Positions 19,010-28,570 are shown, counted from the first letter of the stretch. The stretch: 64,000 bases of DNA from Microbacterium sp. C5A9 (GCF_022627955.1 NZ_JABXGD010000010.1:1-64000), one strand, 5' to 3'. Made by a program: numbers and translations. The notes: generated by a model not told the origin, from the sequence alone.

Positions 19010-19893
19010 CCGTGGATCCGCGCCTGTCGATCAATCAGGCGACCATCAAGCACGCCGACCTCGCGACCGCGCTGCGGGTGACGGCCGATGCCGGCATCCA
19101 GGCGATCGGTCTGTGGCGCGAGCCCGTGAACGAGGTCGGGCTCGACGTCGCCGCGCGCATGCTCGCCGACTCCGGCCTGCGCTTCACGACGCACTGTCGT
19201 GGCGGCTTCTTCACCCTGCCCGAGGGGCCCGAGCGCGTGGCCGCACTCGACGACAACCGCCGTGCGATCGAGGAGACCGCGACGCTCGCCGCCGCGGGAG
19301 CCGAGGGATCGACCGCCGTGCTCGTGCTCGTCGCCGGTGGCCTGCCCGCCGGTTCCCGCGACCTGATCGGCGCGCGTGAGCGTGTGCGCGACGCGATCGG
19401 CGTGCTCGCGACCGACGCGAAGGCGGCGGGCGTGACGCTGGCGATCGAGCCGCTGCATCCGATGTACGCATCCGACCGGGCCGTGGTCTCGACCCTGGGC
19501 CAGGCGCTCGACATCGCCGCGGACTTCGAGCCGGAGGTGGTCGGCGCGGCCGTCGACACGTTCCACATCTGGTGGGATCCGCAGGTGCTCGACCAGATCG
19601 CCCGCGCCGGCCGCGAGGGCCGCATCGCGACCTATCAGGTGTGCGACTGGAAGACCCCGCTCGCCGCCGACGTGCTGCTGTCGAGGCACTACACCGGAGA
19701 CGGCGTGATCGACTTCGGCTCGCTCACCCGCGCCGTGATCGACACCGGGTACGACCGCGACATCGAGGTCGAGATCTTCAACGCCGACATCTGGGCGGAT
19801 GCCCCCGAGAACGTCGTGCGGCGCACGGCCGAGACCTTCGGGGCCGCGGTCTCGCCGCACCTGGGTGCAGAGGTCGGGGTCGTCGGACGCTGA
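19006..19893 (+). CDS. Sugar phosphate isomerase/epimerase family protein (xylose-isomerase-like TIM barrel)
   Basis: A 295-aa TIM barrel with metal-binding acidic residues in typical places (LAIEPLHPMY with the first Glu, GAAVDTFHIWWDP, IEVEIFN near the end). Its ATG overlaps the DUF993 stop. A strong hairpin follows. It probably isomerises or epimerises an intermediate of the local sugar pathway; specific activity unknown. Confidence 0.83.
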   Translation: MTVDPRLSINQATIKHADLATALRVTADAGIQAIGLWREPVNEVGLDVAARMLADSGLRFTTHCRGGFFTLPEGPERVAALDDNRRAIEETATLAAAGAEGSTAVLVLVAGGLPAGSRDLIGARERVRDAIGVLATDAKAAGVTLAIEPLHPMYASDRAVVSTLGQALDIAADFEPEVVGAAVDTFHIWWDPQVLDQIARAGREGRIATYQVCDWKTPLAADVLLSRHYTGDGVIDFGSLTRAVIDTGYDRDIEVEIFNADIWADAPENVVRRTAETFGAAVSPHLGAEVGVVGR

Positions 19894-19901
19894 CCCGCGC
19901 A

Positions 19902-19935
19902 GACACCGGGGCCGCGTGTCCGCGGCCCCGGTGTC
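19902..19935 (+). terminator. Hairpin terminator after the first TIM-barrel gene
   Basis: A perfect 15-bp GC stem (GACACCGGGGCCGCG / CGCGGCCCCGGTGTC) with a 4-base loop lies nine bases after the stop codon. No clear U-tract follows, so it may be a weak or processing site. Further partial CCCGTGTCGGC repeats run on to about 19985. Confidence 0.6.
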
Positions 19936-20042
19936 GGCACGCCCCGTGTCGGCACGCACCCGCGACGGCGCGCCCCGTGTCGGCGGCGCTGAGATATCGG
20001 TCGACCCGTGAGACTCCGCCGCGCCCCTGAGAGGATGACCCC

Positions 20043-20840
20043 ATGACGAAGATCCGACCCGGACTCTGCTCGGTGACCTTCCGCTCGCTCGAGGCCGAGG
20101 AGGTCATCGGGCTCGCGGCCGAGGCCGAGCTCGACGTGATCGAATGGGGGGCCGACGTGCACGTCCCCGCCGGCGACATCGAGCGGGCGGCGCAGATCGC
20201 CACCGAGACCGCGGATGCCGGACTGACCTCCTGCTCGTACGGCTCGTACTTCCGCGCCGGGGCGGAAGAGTCTCTGACCCCCATCCTCGACAGCGCCGAG
20301 GCGCTGGGGGTCGACCGGGTGCGCATCTGGGCGGGACACCGAGGCTCGGCCGAGGCGTCGCCGGAGCAGTGGGGCGAGATCGTCGCCCGGCTGCGCGACG
20401 CGGCGGCCGAGGCGGATGCGCGCGGCATCGGCCTCGCCCTCGAGTTCCATTCCGGCACGCTCGCCGACACGGCACCCACCACCCTCCGACTTCTCGCCGA
20501 GGTCGACAGTCCGGCACTGAGCACCTATTGGCAGCCGACCGTCGGCGCGAGCGTCGAGGCGGTCCTCGCCGAATACCGGGCGCTCGCCGCCCACACCAGC
20601 GCGGCGCACGTCTTCTCGTGGTGGCCGGCGCAGGAGCGGCTTCCCCTGCGGGCGAGGGATGCGCTGTGGACGCGCTTCTTCGCCGAGGCGCTGGGGTCGT
20701 CGACGGGCTCAGGAGCCCCCGGAGCACGCGGCGCCGCGACGGGGGGCGTGCGCGATGCGCTGCTCGAGTTCGTGCCCGGCGACGACCCGGCCCTGCTGCG
20801 GGGCGAGGCTGCGGCGCTCCGCGCGTACCTGTCGGCGTAG
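20043..20840 (+). CDS. Second sugar phosphate isomerase/epimerase family protein
   Basis: A 265-aa xylose-isomerase-like TIM barrel (LCSVTFRSLEAEEVIGLAAE, VIEWGADVHVP, GIGLALEFHSGTLADTAPT with a metal-binding Glu). It has only low visible similarity to the protein encoded at 19006, so a different step is likely. It lies 149 bases downstream in the same direction and may be cotranscribed or start a new unit. Confidence 0.8.
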   Translation: MTKIRPGLCSVTFRSLEAEEVIGLAAEAELDVIEWGADVHVPAGDIERAAQIATETADAGLTSCSYGSYFRAGAEESLTPILDSAEALGVDRVRIWAGHRGSAEASPEQWGEIVARLRDAAAEADARGIGLALEFHSGTLADTAPTTLRLLAEVDSPALSTYWQPTVGASVEAVLAEYRALAAHTSAAHVFSWWPAQERLPLRARDALWTRFFAEALGSSTGSGAPGARGAATGGVRDALLEFVPGDDPALLRGEAAALRAYLSA

Positions 20841-20923
20841 CCCGCGATGCTCGTCGGACGCAGACGGTGCGCGACGCCGCCACGCTCCCTCGTCGGGGCG
20901 TCACACCGCAGTATGCTCAGGGC

Positions 20924-21982
20924 ATGAGCCAGCCGGAAAGCCCTTCCCGCGTGCGTCAGCCGCGTCACGCGCGAGGCGCCGCCCCGACCCTGCACGACGT
21001 CGCCCGTGAGGCGGGGGTCTCGCTCGCGACGGCATCCCGGGTCCTCAACGGGTCCGAGCGCAAGGTCGCCGAATCCTTCCGCGAGCGCGTCGAGCAGGCG
21101 GCAGCCGAGCTCGGCTACACGGCCAACGTCTCGGCCCAGGCGACCGCCCGGGGCACCTCGCCGGTGATCGCCCTGCTGGTCGCCGACATCGCCGACCCGT
21201 ACTTCGGGCTCATCGCCGCGGGTGTGGCGCGGGGCGCCGACGAGCAGGGCCTCGTGGTCACGATCGCGATCACCGAGCGCGACCCGGTGCGCGAGGCGCG
21301 CATCGTGCGGGCGCTGCGCGGACAGCGACCGCAGGGACTGATCCTCGCGGCATCGCGCACGGCACAGCCGACCGACTCCGACACCACGCGCGAACTGGCC
21401 GAGTACGCCCGATTCGGCGGGCAGGTCGTCACGTTCGGCGCCGGCAGCGCCGAGAACCGCCACGTCGAGATCGACAACCGGGCGGGCGCCGAGGCGCTCG
21501 GGCGTCGCATGGCGGGGCTCGGCTACCGCTCGGCCCTGGCGATCGCCGCGGCCGAGGGCGTGCTGACCTCCGACGAGCGTCTGGTCGGGTTCCGCGCCGG
21601 ATTCGAGTCCGAGGGCGGCACCGTCGAGCGCGTGATCCGCGGCGACTTCCGTCGCGAGTCGGGCGCGCAGGCGATGTCGGCCGCGCTCGCCGACGGCGTC
21701 GAACCGGGCACGCTCGTGTTCGGGATGAGCGACGTGGTCGCGATCGGCGCCATGGCGGCGATCCGTGAGGCCGGGCGCGAGGTCGGCACCGACATCGCGG
21801 TGTGCGGTTTCGATGACGTCCCCTCGAGCAGCGACGTGACCCCGGCTCTCACGACCGTGCGGGTGCCGCTGAGCGAGGTCGGCTATCAGGCGTTCCGTGC
21901 GACGGTCGACGCCGACTGGCAGCAGGCGGTGCTGCCGCTCGAGGTGATCGTCCGCGCGAGCACGCCGGGCGTCACCCCATGA
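20924..21982 (+). CDS. LacI-family transcriptional regulator
   Basis: A 352-aa repressor. The HTH is TLHDVAREAGVSLATASRVL and the hinge AAAELGYTANVSAQATA. The sugar-binding domain ends CGFDDVPSSSDVTPALTTVR. The start ATG 20924 follows a TATGCT -10 box (20912-20917) by six bases, so a leaderless mRNA is likely. The first codons contain GGAAAGCCCTTCCC, like the two operators at 16522 and 16576, so it may control itself and the oxidoreductase operon. Its stop overlaps the glycerate kinase start. Confidence 0.9.
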   Translation: MSQPESPSRVRQPRHARGAAPTLHDVAREAGVSLATASRVLNGSERKVAESFRERVEQAAAELGYTANVSAQATARGTSPVIALLVADIADPYFGLIAAGVARGADEQGLVVTIAITERDPVREARIVRALRGQRPQGLILAASRTAQPTDSDTTRELAEYARFGGQVVTFGAGSAENRHVEIDNRAGAEALGRRMAGLGYRSALAIAAAEGVLTSDERLVGFRAGFESEGGTVERVIRGDFRRESGAQAMSAALADGVEPGTLVFGMSDVVAIGAMAAIREAGREVGTDIAVCGFDDVPSSSDVTPALTTVRVPLSEVGYQAFRATVDADWQQAVLPLEVIVRASTPGVTP

Positions 21983-23079
21983 CCCGGGTCGTCCTCGCCC
22001 CCGACAGCTTCAAGGGCACGATCACCGCGGCCGACGCCGCGGTGTCCCTCGCCGAGGGCTGGGCGTCGGTCGATCCCTCTGCGACCTTCGTACACCGGCC
22101 GATGGCCGACGGCGGTGAGGGCACTGTCGCGGCGTTCGCGGCAGCGGTGCCCGGTGCCCGTCGGATGCCGGTCGTCGTCGACGGGCCCGCGGGGGTGCCG
22201 ATCGAGACGAGCTGGCTGCTGCTGCCGTCGACGGCCGAGAGCCCCGAGGGCACCGCGGTCGTCGACCTGGCCTCGACCTCGGGCATCGAGCTGCTCGACG
22301 AGCTGCGGCCATGGGACGCCGACACCGCCGGATTCGGCCAGGCGATCGCCGCGGCCCTCGACCACGGCGTCTCCCGTCTCGTGGTCGGCATCGGATCGAG
22401 CGCGTCGACGGACGGCGGCACGGGGATGCTGTCCGCCCTGGGGGCCCGCTTCCTCGACGCCGCCGGGGCGCCGGTCGCCCGGGGCGCTCGCGGCCTCGCC
22501 GACATCGCGACGGTCGACCTGACCGCCCTGCGCGCCGCCCCCGACGTGCGCGTGCTCACCGACGTCACGAATCCGCTCGTCGGACCGCGCGGGGCCGCGG
22601 CGGTGTTCGGTCCACAGAAGGGGCTCGTCGCCGACGACATCGCCCCGGTCGATGCCGCGCTCGCGCACCTCGCCGACCTGCTCTCCCTCGATGCGACGCT
22701 CCCCGGCACCGGGGCAGCGGGAGGCACCGGAGGAGCGCTGGTCGTGTGGGGGGCGACGCTCGCCCCCGGCGCCGCCGAGGTGGCAGAGCTCATCGGCCTC
22801 GCCGACGCGATCGCCGAGGCCGAGGTCGTCGTCACCGGGGAGGGCTCGTACGACGGGCAGTCCGGCGACGGCAAGGTGCCGTCGTTCATCGCCGGCATCG
22901 CGGCGTCCGCACAGGTGACCGCCGTGCTGGCCGCCGGTCGCATCACGGCCGACTCCGACACGACGCTGTTCGCGGCATCCGCCTCGCTCACCGACCTCGC
23001 CGGATCGTCGGCTGCCGCTCTGGCCGAGCCCGCGCGCTGGCTGCGCGACGCCGGCGCCTCGCTCGCCCGGTCCGTGTGA
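21979..23079 (+). CDS. glxK: Glycerate kinase
   Basis: A 366-aa member of the GarK/GlxK family (VVLAPDSFKGTITAADAA at the N-terminus, RPMADGGEGTVAAF, GIGSSASTDGGTGMLSALGA, VVTGEGSYDGQS). It phosphorylates glycerate with ATP, linking glycerate from sugar-acid breakdown to glycolysis. Translationally coupled to the LacI regulator, it is probably the last step of the 16.6-23 kb pathway. Which hydroxyl is phosphorylated cannot be told. Confidence 0.9.
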   Translation: MTRVVLAPDSFKGTITAADAAVSLAEGWASVDPSATFVHRPMADGGEGTVAAFAAAVPGARRMPVVVDGPAGVPIETSWLLLPSTAESPEGTAVVDLASTSGIELLDELRPWDADTAGFGQAIAAALDHGVSRLVVGIGSSASTDGGTGMLSALGARFLDAAGAPVARGARGLADIATVDLTALRAAPDVRVLTDVTNPLVGPRGAAAVFGPQKGLVADDIAPVDAALAHLADLLSLDATLPGTGAAGGTGGALVVWGATLAPGAAEVAELIGLADAIAEAEVVVTGEGSYDGQSGDGKVPSFIAGIAASAQVTAVLAAGRITADSDTTLFAASASLTDLAGSSAAALAEPARWLRDAGASLARSV

Positions 23080-23100
23080 CCGGCGCACCCGCTCACGCGA

Positions 23101-23154
23101 GCGGGGTCAGAAGCGCGCCGGAGAACGCTGATTCGGGCGCTCTTTCGACCCCGC
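23101..23154. repeat. 54-bp palindromic interspersed repeat, copy B
   Basis: Begins GCGGGGTCAG and ends TTTCGACCCCGC, with an inner GCGCGCC arm and the GATTCGGGCGC arm. It lies between the convergent glycerate kinase and pgm genes, directly before the shared terminator. Same length and ends as copies A, C and D. Confidence 0.8.
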
Positions 23155-23159
23155 ACGCA

Positions 23160-23197
23160 TCTCTGCCCCCGGCACGGGGCGGTGCCGGGGGCAGAGA
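23160..23197. terminator. Bidirectional terminator between glxK and pgm
   Basis: A perfect 16-bp stem (TCTCTGCCCCCGGCAC / GTGCCGGGGGCAGAGA) with a 6-base loop lies between two convergent genes. Confidence 0.85.
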
Positions 23198-23231
23198 GAG
23201 CGGCGCGGGCAGAGAGCGGCGGGTGATGGGC

Positions 23232-24875
23232 TCAGCCGCCGAGGGCTGCCGACACGACGGCGCGGGCCTCGGCCTGCACCTCGGCGAGGTGCTCCGGGCC
23301 GCGCAGGCTCTCGGCGTACAGCTTGTAGACGTCTTCCGTGCCCGAGGGGCGGGCCGCGAACCAGGCGTGCTCGGTCTGCACCTTGAGGCCGCCGATCGCC
23401 GCACCGTTGCCGGGGGCGTGCGACAGCTTGGCCGTGATCTCCTCGCCGGCGAGGGTCGTGGCCGACACCGCATCGGGCGCCAGCTTGCCGAGCGTGGCCT
23501 TCTGCGCGGGCGTCGCCGGGGCGTCGACGCGCTGATAGGCCGAGGCGCCGAACGCCTGCTCCAGCTCGGCGTACCGCTCCGACGGGCTCTTGCCGGTCAC
23601 GGCGATGATCTCGGCCGCGAGCAGGCACAGCAGGATGCCGTCCTTGTCGGTCGACCAGACCGTGCCGTCCTTGCGGAGGAACGACGCACCGGCCGACTCC
23701 TCGCCGCCGAAGGCGACCGAGCCGTCGAGCAGTCCGGGCACGAACCACTTGAAGCCGACGGGGACCTCGAGCAGTCGGCGTCCGAGCGACTCGGCGACAC
23801 GGTCGATGATCATCGACGACACGAGCGTCTTGCCGATCGCGGCGTCGCGCGGCCACTCCGCACGGTGCGAGAACAGATAGTCGATCGCGACAGCGAGATA
23901 GTGGTTCGGGTTCATCAGCCCGGCGTCGGGGGTGACGATGCCGTGGCGATCGGCATCCGCGTCGTTGCCGGTGAGCACGTCGTAGTCGCCCTTCTTGGCG
24001 ACCAGCGATGCCATCGCCGAGGGGGAGGACGGATCCATGCGGATCTTCTCGTCCCAGTCGAGCGTCATGAAGCGCCACGTCGGGTCGACCTCGGGGTTCA
24101 CGACGGTCAGGTCGAGGTCGTAGACCTCTTTGATGAGCGCCCAGTACTCGACGGATGCGCCGCCGAGCGGGTCCGCCCCGATGCGGACGCCCGCCTCGCG
24201 GATCGCGTCGATGTCGATGATGGTGGCGAGGTCGCGCACATAGGCGTCGCGGAAGTCGTAGCCGGGGATCGCATCCCAGTCGACGTCGGCGAAGCGCTCG
24301 CGCTTCACTCCCTCGAGGCCGCCGGCGATGAGCTCGTTGGCGCGGTCGGCGATCCAGCCGGTCGCGTCGGTGTCGGCAGGGCCGCCGTGCGGGGGGTTGT
24401 ACTTGAACCCGCCGTCGCGCGGCGGGTTGTGCGACGGGGTGACGACGATGCCGTCGGCGCGGCCCGGAGCATCCGCCGCGAGCTCGCGGTTGAAGGTGAG
24501 GATCGCGTGGCTGAGCGCGGGCGTCGGCACCCACGAGTCGCGCGAGTCCACGCGCACGTCGACGCCGTTCGCGACCAGCACCTCGATGGCGCTGCGCTCG
24601 GCCGGCAGCGACAGGGCGTGGGTGTCGCGGCCGAGGAACAGCGGACCGGTGATGCCCTGGCCCGCGCGGTAGTCGACGATCGCCTGGGTGGTGGCCAGGA
24701 TGTGGTTCTCGTTGAAGCTGTTCGAGAGCGAGGAGCCCCGGTGGCCGCTCGTGCCGAACGCGACGCGCTCGGCGGCGACATCGGGGTTCGGGACGCGGTC
24801 GTAGTAGGCGGCGATCAGCTCGTCGACATCGATCAGATCGGATTCTTCGGCGGGAAGGCCGGCACGGCTCGTCAT
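23232..24875 (-). CDS. pgm: Phosphoglucomutase (alpha-D-glucose phosphate-specific)
   Basis: Interconverts glucose-1-phosphate and glucose-6-phosphate, linking the Leloir pathway to glycolysis. The 547-aa protein has the E. coli Pgm-type layout: [12 protein letters not shown] near residue 40, the phosphoserine loop [13 protein letters not shown], the metal-binding [11 protein letters not shown] and the phosphate-binding [17 protein letters not shown] near the C-terminus. The start [10 protein letters not shown] at 24875 matches the family; the frame extends nine codons upstream. It is divergent from pheA. Confidence 0.95.
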   Translation of the reverse strand: MTSRAGLPAEESDLIDVDELIAAYYDRVPNPDVAAERVAFGTSGHRGSSLSNSFNENHILATTQAIVDYRAGQGITGPLFLGRDTHALSLPAERSAIEVLVANGVDVRVDSRDSWVPTPALSHAILTFNRELAADAPGRADGIVVTPSHNPPRDGGFKYNPPHGGPADTDATGWIADRANELIAGGLEGVKRERFADVDWDAIPGYDFRDAYVRDLATIIDIDAIREAGVRIGADPLGGASVEYWALIKEVYDLDLTVVNPEVDPTWRFMTLDWDEKIRMDPSSPSAMASLVAKKGDYDVLTGNDADADRHGIVTPDAGLMNPNHYLAVAIDYLFSHRAEWPRDAAIGKTLVSSMIIDRVAESLGRRLLEVPVGFKWFVPGLLDGSVAFGGEESAGASFLRKDGTVWSTDKDGILLCLLAAEIIAVTGKSPSERYAELEQAFGASAYQRVDAPATPAQKATLGKLAPDAVSATTLAGEEITAKLSHAPGNGAAIGGLKVQTEHAWFAARPSGTEDVYKLYAESLRGPEHLAEVQAEARAVVSAALGG

Positions 24876-24946
24876 GCACACAGTCTGCCCCCATCTCGGC
24901 ATCCGCGCATCTTCTATCGCCTCGCAGGTGCCCTAAGGTGAAACGC

Positions 24947-25888
24947 GTGACTGAACGCCGCACCTACAGCTATCTCGGCCCTGCCGGCACCTTCACCGAG
25001 GCGGCGCTCGACCAGGTCGCCGACGCGCGCGGTCAGGACCGCCGTGCGGTGCACAACGTCGGCGAAGCGCTCGCCGACGTGCTCGAGGGGCGCAGCGACG
25101 CGGCCATGATCGCGATCGAGAACTCGATCGAGGGCGGCGTCTCGACCACACAGGATGCTCTGGCCACCCTGCCCGGTCTGCGCATCGTCGGCGAGTACCT
25201 CGTGCCCGTGAACTTCGTGCTCGTCGCGCCCCGCGGGACCACGCTGGACGACGTGAAGATCATCGCGGCGCACCCGGTGGCCTACGCGCAGTGCCACGGC
25301 TGGCTCGGCGCGAACCTGCCGACGCACTCGCACGTGCCGGCGGCGAGCAACGTCGCCTCGGCGATCGGCGTGCTCGACGGATCGCTGCCCGCGCAGGCGG
25401 CGATCGCGGCCCCCGGCGTCGTGAAGCACCTCGACGTCGACGTGCTGGCCGAGGGCATCGGCGACAACGCGCAGGCGGTCACCCGCTTCGTGCTCGTCAC
25501 CCGCACCACCACCGCACCGGCGCCGACCGGGGCCGACAAGACCTCGCTGATCGTCGAGCTGCCGAACGACCACCCCGGTTCGCTGCTCGAGATGCTCGAG
25601 CAGTTCTCGACCCGCGGCATCAACCTGTCGCTCATCCAGTCGCGGCCGATCGGCGACGAGCTCGGGCGGTACCGGTTCGTGATCGACGCCGACGGGCACA
25701 TCGAGCACGAGCGCATGGCCGACGCCCTGCTCGGCATCCGCCGCTTCAGCCCGCGCGTGGTCTTCCTCGGGTCGTACCCCCGCGCAGACCGGCAGATCGT
25801 GCAGTACCCCGAGCGCTACGACGACGACGTGTTCGTCGAGGCGCGCGACTGGCTGCGGGGCATCCTGAGCGGCGAGCCCGAGGCCTGA
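24947..25888 (+). CDS. pheA: Prephenate dehydratase
   Basis: Converts prephenate to phenylpyruvate in phenylalanine synthesis. The 313-aa protein begins YSYLGPAGTFTEAAL, has the catalytic TRF motif (NAQAVTRFVLV) and a C-terminal ACT domain (GSLLEMLEQFSTRGINLSLI then QSRPIG) for phenylalanine feedback. It is a monofunctional type without chorismate mutase. I prefer GTG 24947 to GTG 24938 because a TAAGGT -10 box (24933-24938) lies eight bases before it, suggesting a leaderless start. Confidence 0.94.
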   Translation: MTERRTYSYLGPAGTFTEAALDQVADARGQDRRAVHNVGEALADVLEGRSDAAMIAIENSIEGGVSTTQDALATLPGLRIVGEYLVPVNFVLVAPRGTTLDDVKIIAAHPVAYAQCHGWLGANLPTHSHVPAASNVASAIGVLDGSLPAQAAIAAPGVVKHLDVDVLAEGIGDNAQAVTRFVLVTRTTTAPAPTGADKTSLIVELPNDHPGSLLEMLEQFSTRGINLSLIQSRPIGDELGRYRFVIDADGHIEHERMADALLGIRRFSPRVVFLGSYPRADRQIVQYPERYDDDVFVEARDWLRGILSGEPEA

Positions 25889-25968
25889 CGAGGCTCCCAC
25901 GGCCGTTCTTCTCGATCAGTCCTCGATCACTTCCGGATCACATCGGGGAGGCAGCCACGGAGAGGGCG

Positions 25969-26253
25969 TCAGGAGTCCGTCTCGGATGCGCGCCAGGTCA
26001 CGGCGAGCCCGGTGATCGCTGAGACCGCCGCTGCCGTGTCTTCGCGGGTGCCCCCGGCGCGACCGGCCGCGAGGCCTGCGAGGTAGGCGCTGAGCGGTGC
26101 GGCGGGGCGGGCGACGCCGTGCGCGACGTCACGGGCGAGGTTCAACAGCAGGGCGACATCGACCGACTCGCGGTCGATGTCCAGGGCCTCGCAGACGGCC
26201 GTGGTCCAGTCGTCGAGTGCCTCGACCGGAAGGTGCGTCGGGGTGTCGGTCAT
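25969..26253 (-). CDS. Small DUF6457-type protein
   Basis: A 94-aa acidic protein (DDWTTAVCEALDIDRESVDV then LLLNLARDVAHGVARPAAPL) that looks like the DUF6457 family, found next to MobA and other molybdenum cofactor genes in actinobacteria. Function unknown; a role in molybdenum-enzyme maturation is suggested only by position. The ATG overlaps the mobA stop. It ends the moeA-mobA operon. Confidence 0.75.
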   Translation of the reverse strand: MTDTPTHLPVEALDDWTTAVCEALDIDRESVDVALLLNLARDVAHGVARPAAPLSAYLAGLAAGRAGGTREDTAAAVSAITGLAVTWRASETDS

Positions 26254-26876
26254 GTCGTCTCCTCGTCGAGAGTGCCGGCACGCCGGGGTGCGCGTGTGGC
26301 GTCGCTCATGCGTGCGCGGGCTCGTTCCAGATCGTCCCACGTGTCGATGTCGGCTGCCAGCCCACCCGCGTCCACCGTGGTGAGCGTCAGCCCGCCGAGC
26401 AGCGACCGTGCCGAGGCATCCCGGCCCGCGTCGGGGAGGGCCTGCACCGCAGCACGCAGGGGGCCGACGCGGTAGCGGGCGGTCAGCCACTGCATCCGGC
26501 CAGAGCTGTCCGTCAGGCAGATGCCGTCTTCGTCGGCGGAGAGCGGATGCCGGCGCAGCAGCGCGACCGCCGCGTCGGCGTGCGGCACATCGGCCGCGAG
26601 CACGTAGACCTCGGCCGTGTCGAGGCGCGCGAGCCCCGCGGCGATCGCCGCGACCGGGCCGCCGAACGGCGGGGTCTCCTGCGTCCAGACCACGACTCCG
26701 CTGACCGGCATCCGCGGGCCGACCACGATCACCGGGTCGCAGTCCGCGACCGCGGCGACCACGTGATCGAGAAGCGTGCGCCCGCCGACCTCGAGCAACG
26801 GCTTCGCGGCGCCGCCCAGGCGCGATGCCCGTCCTCCTGCGAGGACGATCGCCGCGGTCCCGGTCGACGAGGTCAC
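26250..26876 (-). CDS. mobA: Molybdenum cofactor guanylyltransferase (MobA-like)
   Basis: Adds GMP to molybdopterin to make the guanine dinucleotide cofactor. The 208-aa nucleotidyltransferase begins with the signature AAIVLAGGRASRLGGAAKPL and carries VYVLAADVPHAD with the metal-binding Asp. The start GTG 26876 overlaps the moeA stop by four bases. A DUF6457 gene follows, as in related genomes. A CTP-using MocA-type enzyme is an alternative. Confidence 0.85.
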   Translation of the reverse strand: MTSSTGTAAIVLAGGRASRLGGAAKPLLEVGGRTLLDHVVAAVADCDPVIVVGPRMPVSGVVVWTQETPPFGGPVAAIAAGLARLDTAEVYVLAADVPHADAAVALLRRHPLSADEDGICLTDSSGRMQWLTARYRVGPLRAAVQALPDAGRDASARSLLGGLTLTTVDAGGLAADIDTWDDLERARARMSDATRAPRRAGTLDEETT

Positions 26877-28138
26877 GACAGCAGCATCACGTCGACGAGG
26901 TCCCCGGGCGCGATGCCGGCCACCTCTGCCGGCACGACCGCGTAGGCATCCGCCCGGGCGAGGCCCGCGGCCAGGTGCGAGCCCGACGACCCGTCGGCCG
27001 CGGCCGGGCGCACCGTCCACGCCGCAGGAACGGAGCGATCGAGGGTCACCGGCACGTACTGCGTACGCCCGAGCGGGCTGCGCCACCCGGCCCCGGCCGG
27101 CATCCGCAGCGTCGGACGCCGCAGGTCGGAACGCCCCTGCAGCGCGAGGAGCGCCGGCCGCACGAACGCCTCGAACGCCACCGCGACGCTCGCCGGGTTG
27201 CCGGGCAGGCCGAAGACCAGGGCGTCGTCGATGCGGCCGAACGCCTGCGGCCTGCCGGGCTGCATCGCCACGGCGACGAACGCGATGCGATCGCGGAGCA
27301 CGTTCTTGACCACCTCGTGAGCCCCCGCGCTGACTCCGCCCGAGGTGACGACGACATCGGCGCGGGCATCCGTGATCGCGCGGTCGAGCAGGGCCGAGAG
27401 GGCGGCGTCGTCGTCCGTCACCGTGTCGACCGAGACGATCTCGGCTCCCGCCTCGACGCACAGCGACGCGAGCAGTACCGAGTTCGACTCGGGGATCTGG
27501 CCAGGGGCGAACTCGCCGCGGGACGGGGCGAGTTCGCTGCCCGTCGAGATCACCGCGACGCGGGGGCGGCGGCGGACGAGGATGCTGTCGACCCCGACCA
27601 CAGCGCACGCGGTCATCTGCAGAGGGCCGACGACGGAGCCGGCCGGAGCGATCTCGCTGCCCGCTCGCAGCTCCTCGCCACGCCGGCGGATGTTCGCGCC
27701 CTCCCGGGCGGGTGCTGCGGTGACCACTGCGGGCGCCTCGATGCTCTGCAACCCGTCCCGTGTGTGCTCGAACGGCACCACGGCGGTGGCCGTGGGCGGA
27801 ACCGGGGCGCCCGTCATGATCCTGACGGCGTCGCCGGGGGTGAGCTCGGGCTGCGCGGTCGAGCCGGCAGGCAGGTCGGCGATCACCCGCAGCTCGATCG
27901 GATGCTCGGCGGTCGCCGCCGCGACGTCGGGGTGGCGCACGGCGTATCCGTCCATCGCGGAGTTGTCGAACAGCGGCACGTCCACGCGGGCGAGCACCGG
28001 CGCGGCGAGCGTGCGCCCGGCGGCGTCCCTGACCCGGACGCTCTCGCCCGCGAGTGGGGCCACGGTCGCGAGCAGCGTCGCGAGATGCTCCTCGACCGTC
28101 ACCAGTGCGGGAGGGGCATCGGAGTGCGCGAGGGGCAT
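26873..28138 (-). CDS. moeA: Molybdopterin molybdotransferase
   Basis: Inserts molybdate into adenylated molybdopterin. The 421-aa protein has the full MoeA layout: N-terminal domain with PLFDNSAMDGYAVRHPDV, ITGAPVPPTATAVVPFE-like segment (read IMTGAPVPPTATAVVPFE), the MogA-like core RPRVAVISTGSELAP and VVTSGGVSAGAHE, and FGLPGNPASVAVAFEAFV. It leads the moeA-mobA-DUF6457 operon. Confidence 0.93.
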   Translation of the reverse strand: MPLAHSDAPPALVTVEEHLATLLATVAPLAGESVRVRDAAGRTLAAPVLARVDVPLFDNSAMDGYAVRHPDVAAATAEHPIELRVIADLPAGSTAQPELTPGDAVRIMTGAPVPPTATAVVPFEHTRDGLQSIEAPAVVTAAPAREGANIRRRGEELRAGSEIAPAGSVVGPLQMTACAVVGVDSILVRRRPRVAVISTGSELAPSRGEFAPGQIPESNSVLLASLCVEAGAEIVSVDTVTDDDAALSALLDRAITDARADVVVTSGGVSAGAHEVVKNVLRDRIAFVAVAMQPGRPQAFGRIDDALVFGLPGNPASVAVAFEAFVRPALLALQGRSDLRRPTLRMPAGAGWRSPLGRTQYVPVTLDRSVPAAWTVRPAAADGSSGSHLAAGLARADAYAVVPAEVAGIAPGDLVDVMLLS

Positions 28139-28205
28139 GGAGTCAGCGTACGACGGTCGCGGACACGGCCCGCGACCGTTGCACCCCCTGCGCTCCCCGT
28201 CTGTG

Positions 28206-28418
28206 TCAGTGCTCGCGGAACATCGGCCAGGCGCTGCCCGGCGTCATGTGCGAGTGCAGCGCACCCTTCGCCGACTCGAGGGTCGGATAGGTGCCCGTCG
28301 CGGCATCGGATCCGGCCATGACGACGGTGTATCCCTCGTCATCGTGTCGGATGCTGCCGACGACCCCGTTCGTCCCGTACGCCACCCAGAGGGCCAGGGT
28401 CTTGGTCGTGCTCATCAT
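28206..28418 (-). CDS. Hypothetical 70-aa protein
   Basis: A small soluble protein (LALWVAYGTNGVVGSIRHDD, GTYPTLESAKGALHSHM) with a good GGAAGGGG ribosome site before tandem ATGs at 28418 and 28415. The pattern of a repeated short beta motif and the SAKGAL segment recalls small unannotated proteins of Microbacteriaceae, but I do not recognise a family. It lies 68 bases upstream of moeA on the same strand. Confidence 0.65.
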   Translation of the reverse strand: MMSTTKTLALWVAYGTNGVVGSIRHDDEGYTVVMAGSDAATGTYPTLESAKGALHSHMTPGSAWPMFREH

Positions 28419-28570
28419 CGAACCCCTTCCGTTGCTCGTGACGCTACGCCCAGGCGCACCGGAATACCAGCCCTTGATCCGGGCCTGTCTCATCCCCTTC
28501 ATCCTCTCCCGCTCGCCCTCCTGTCCCCCCTGCGGCGCCCCTGCGGTGCCCCGCGCGGCGCCCGTGCTGG

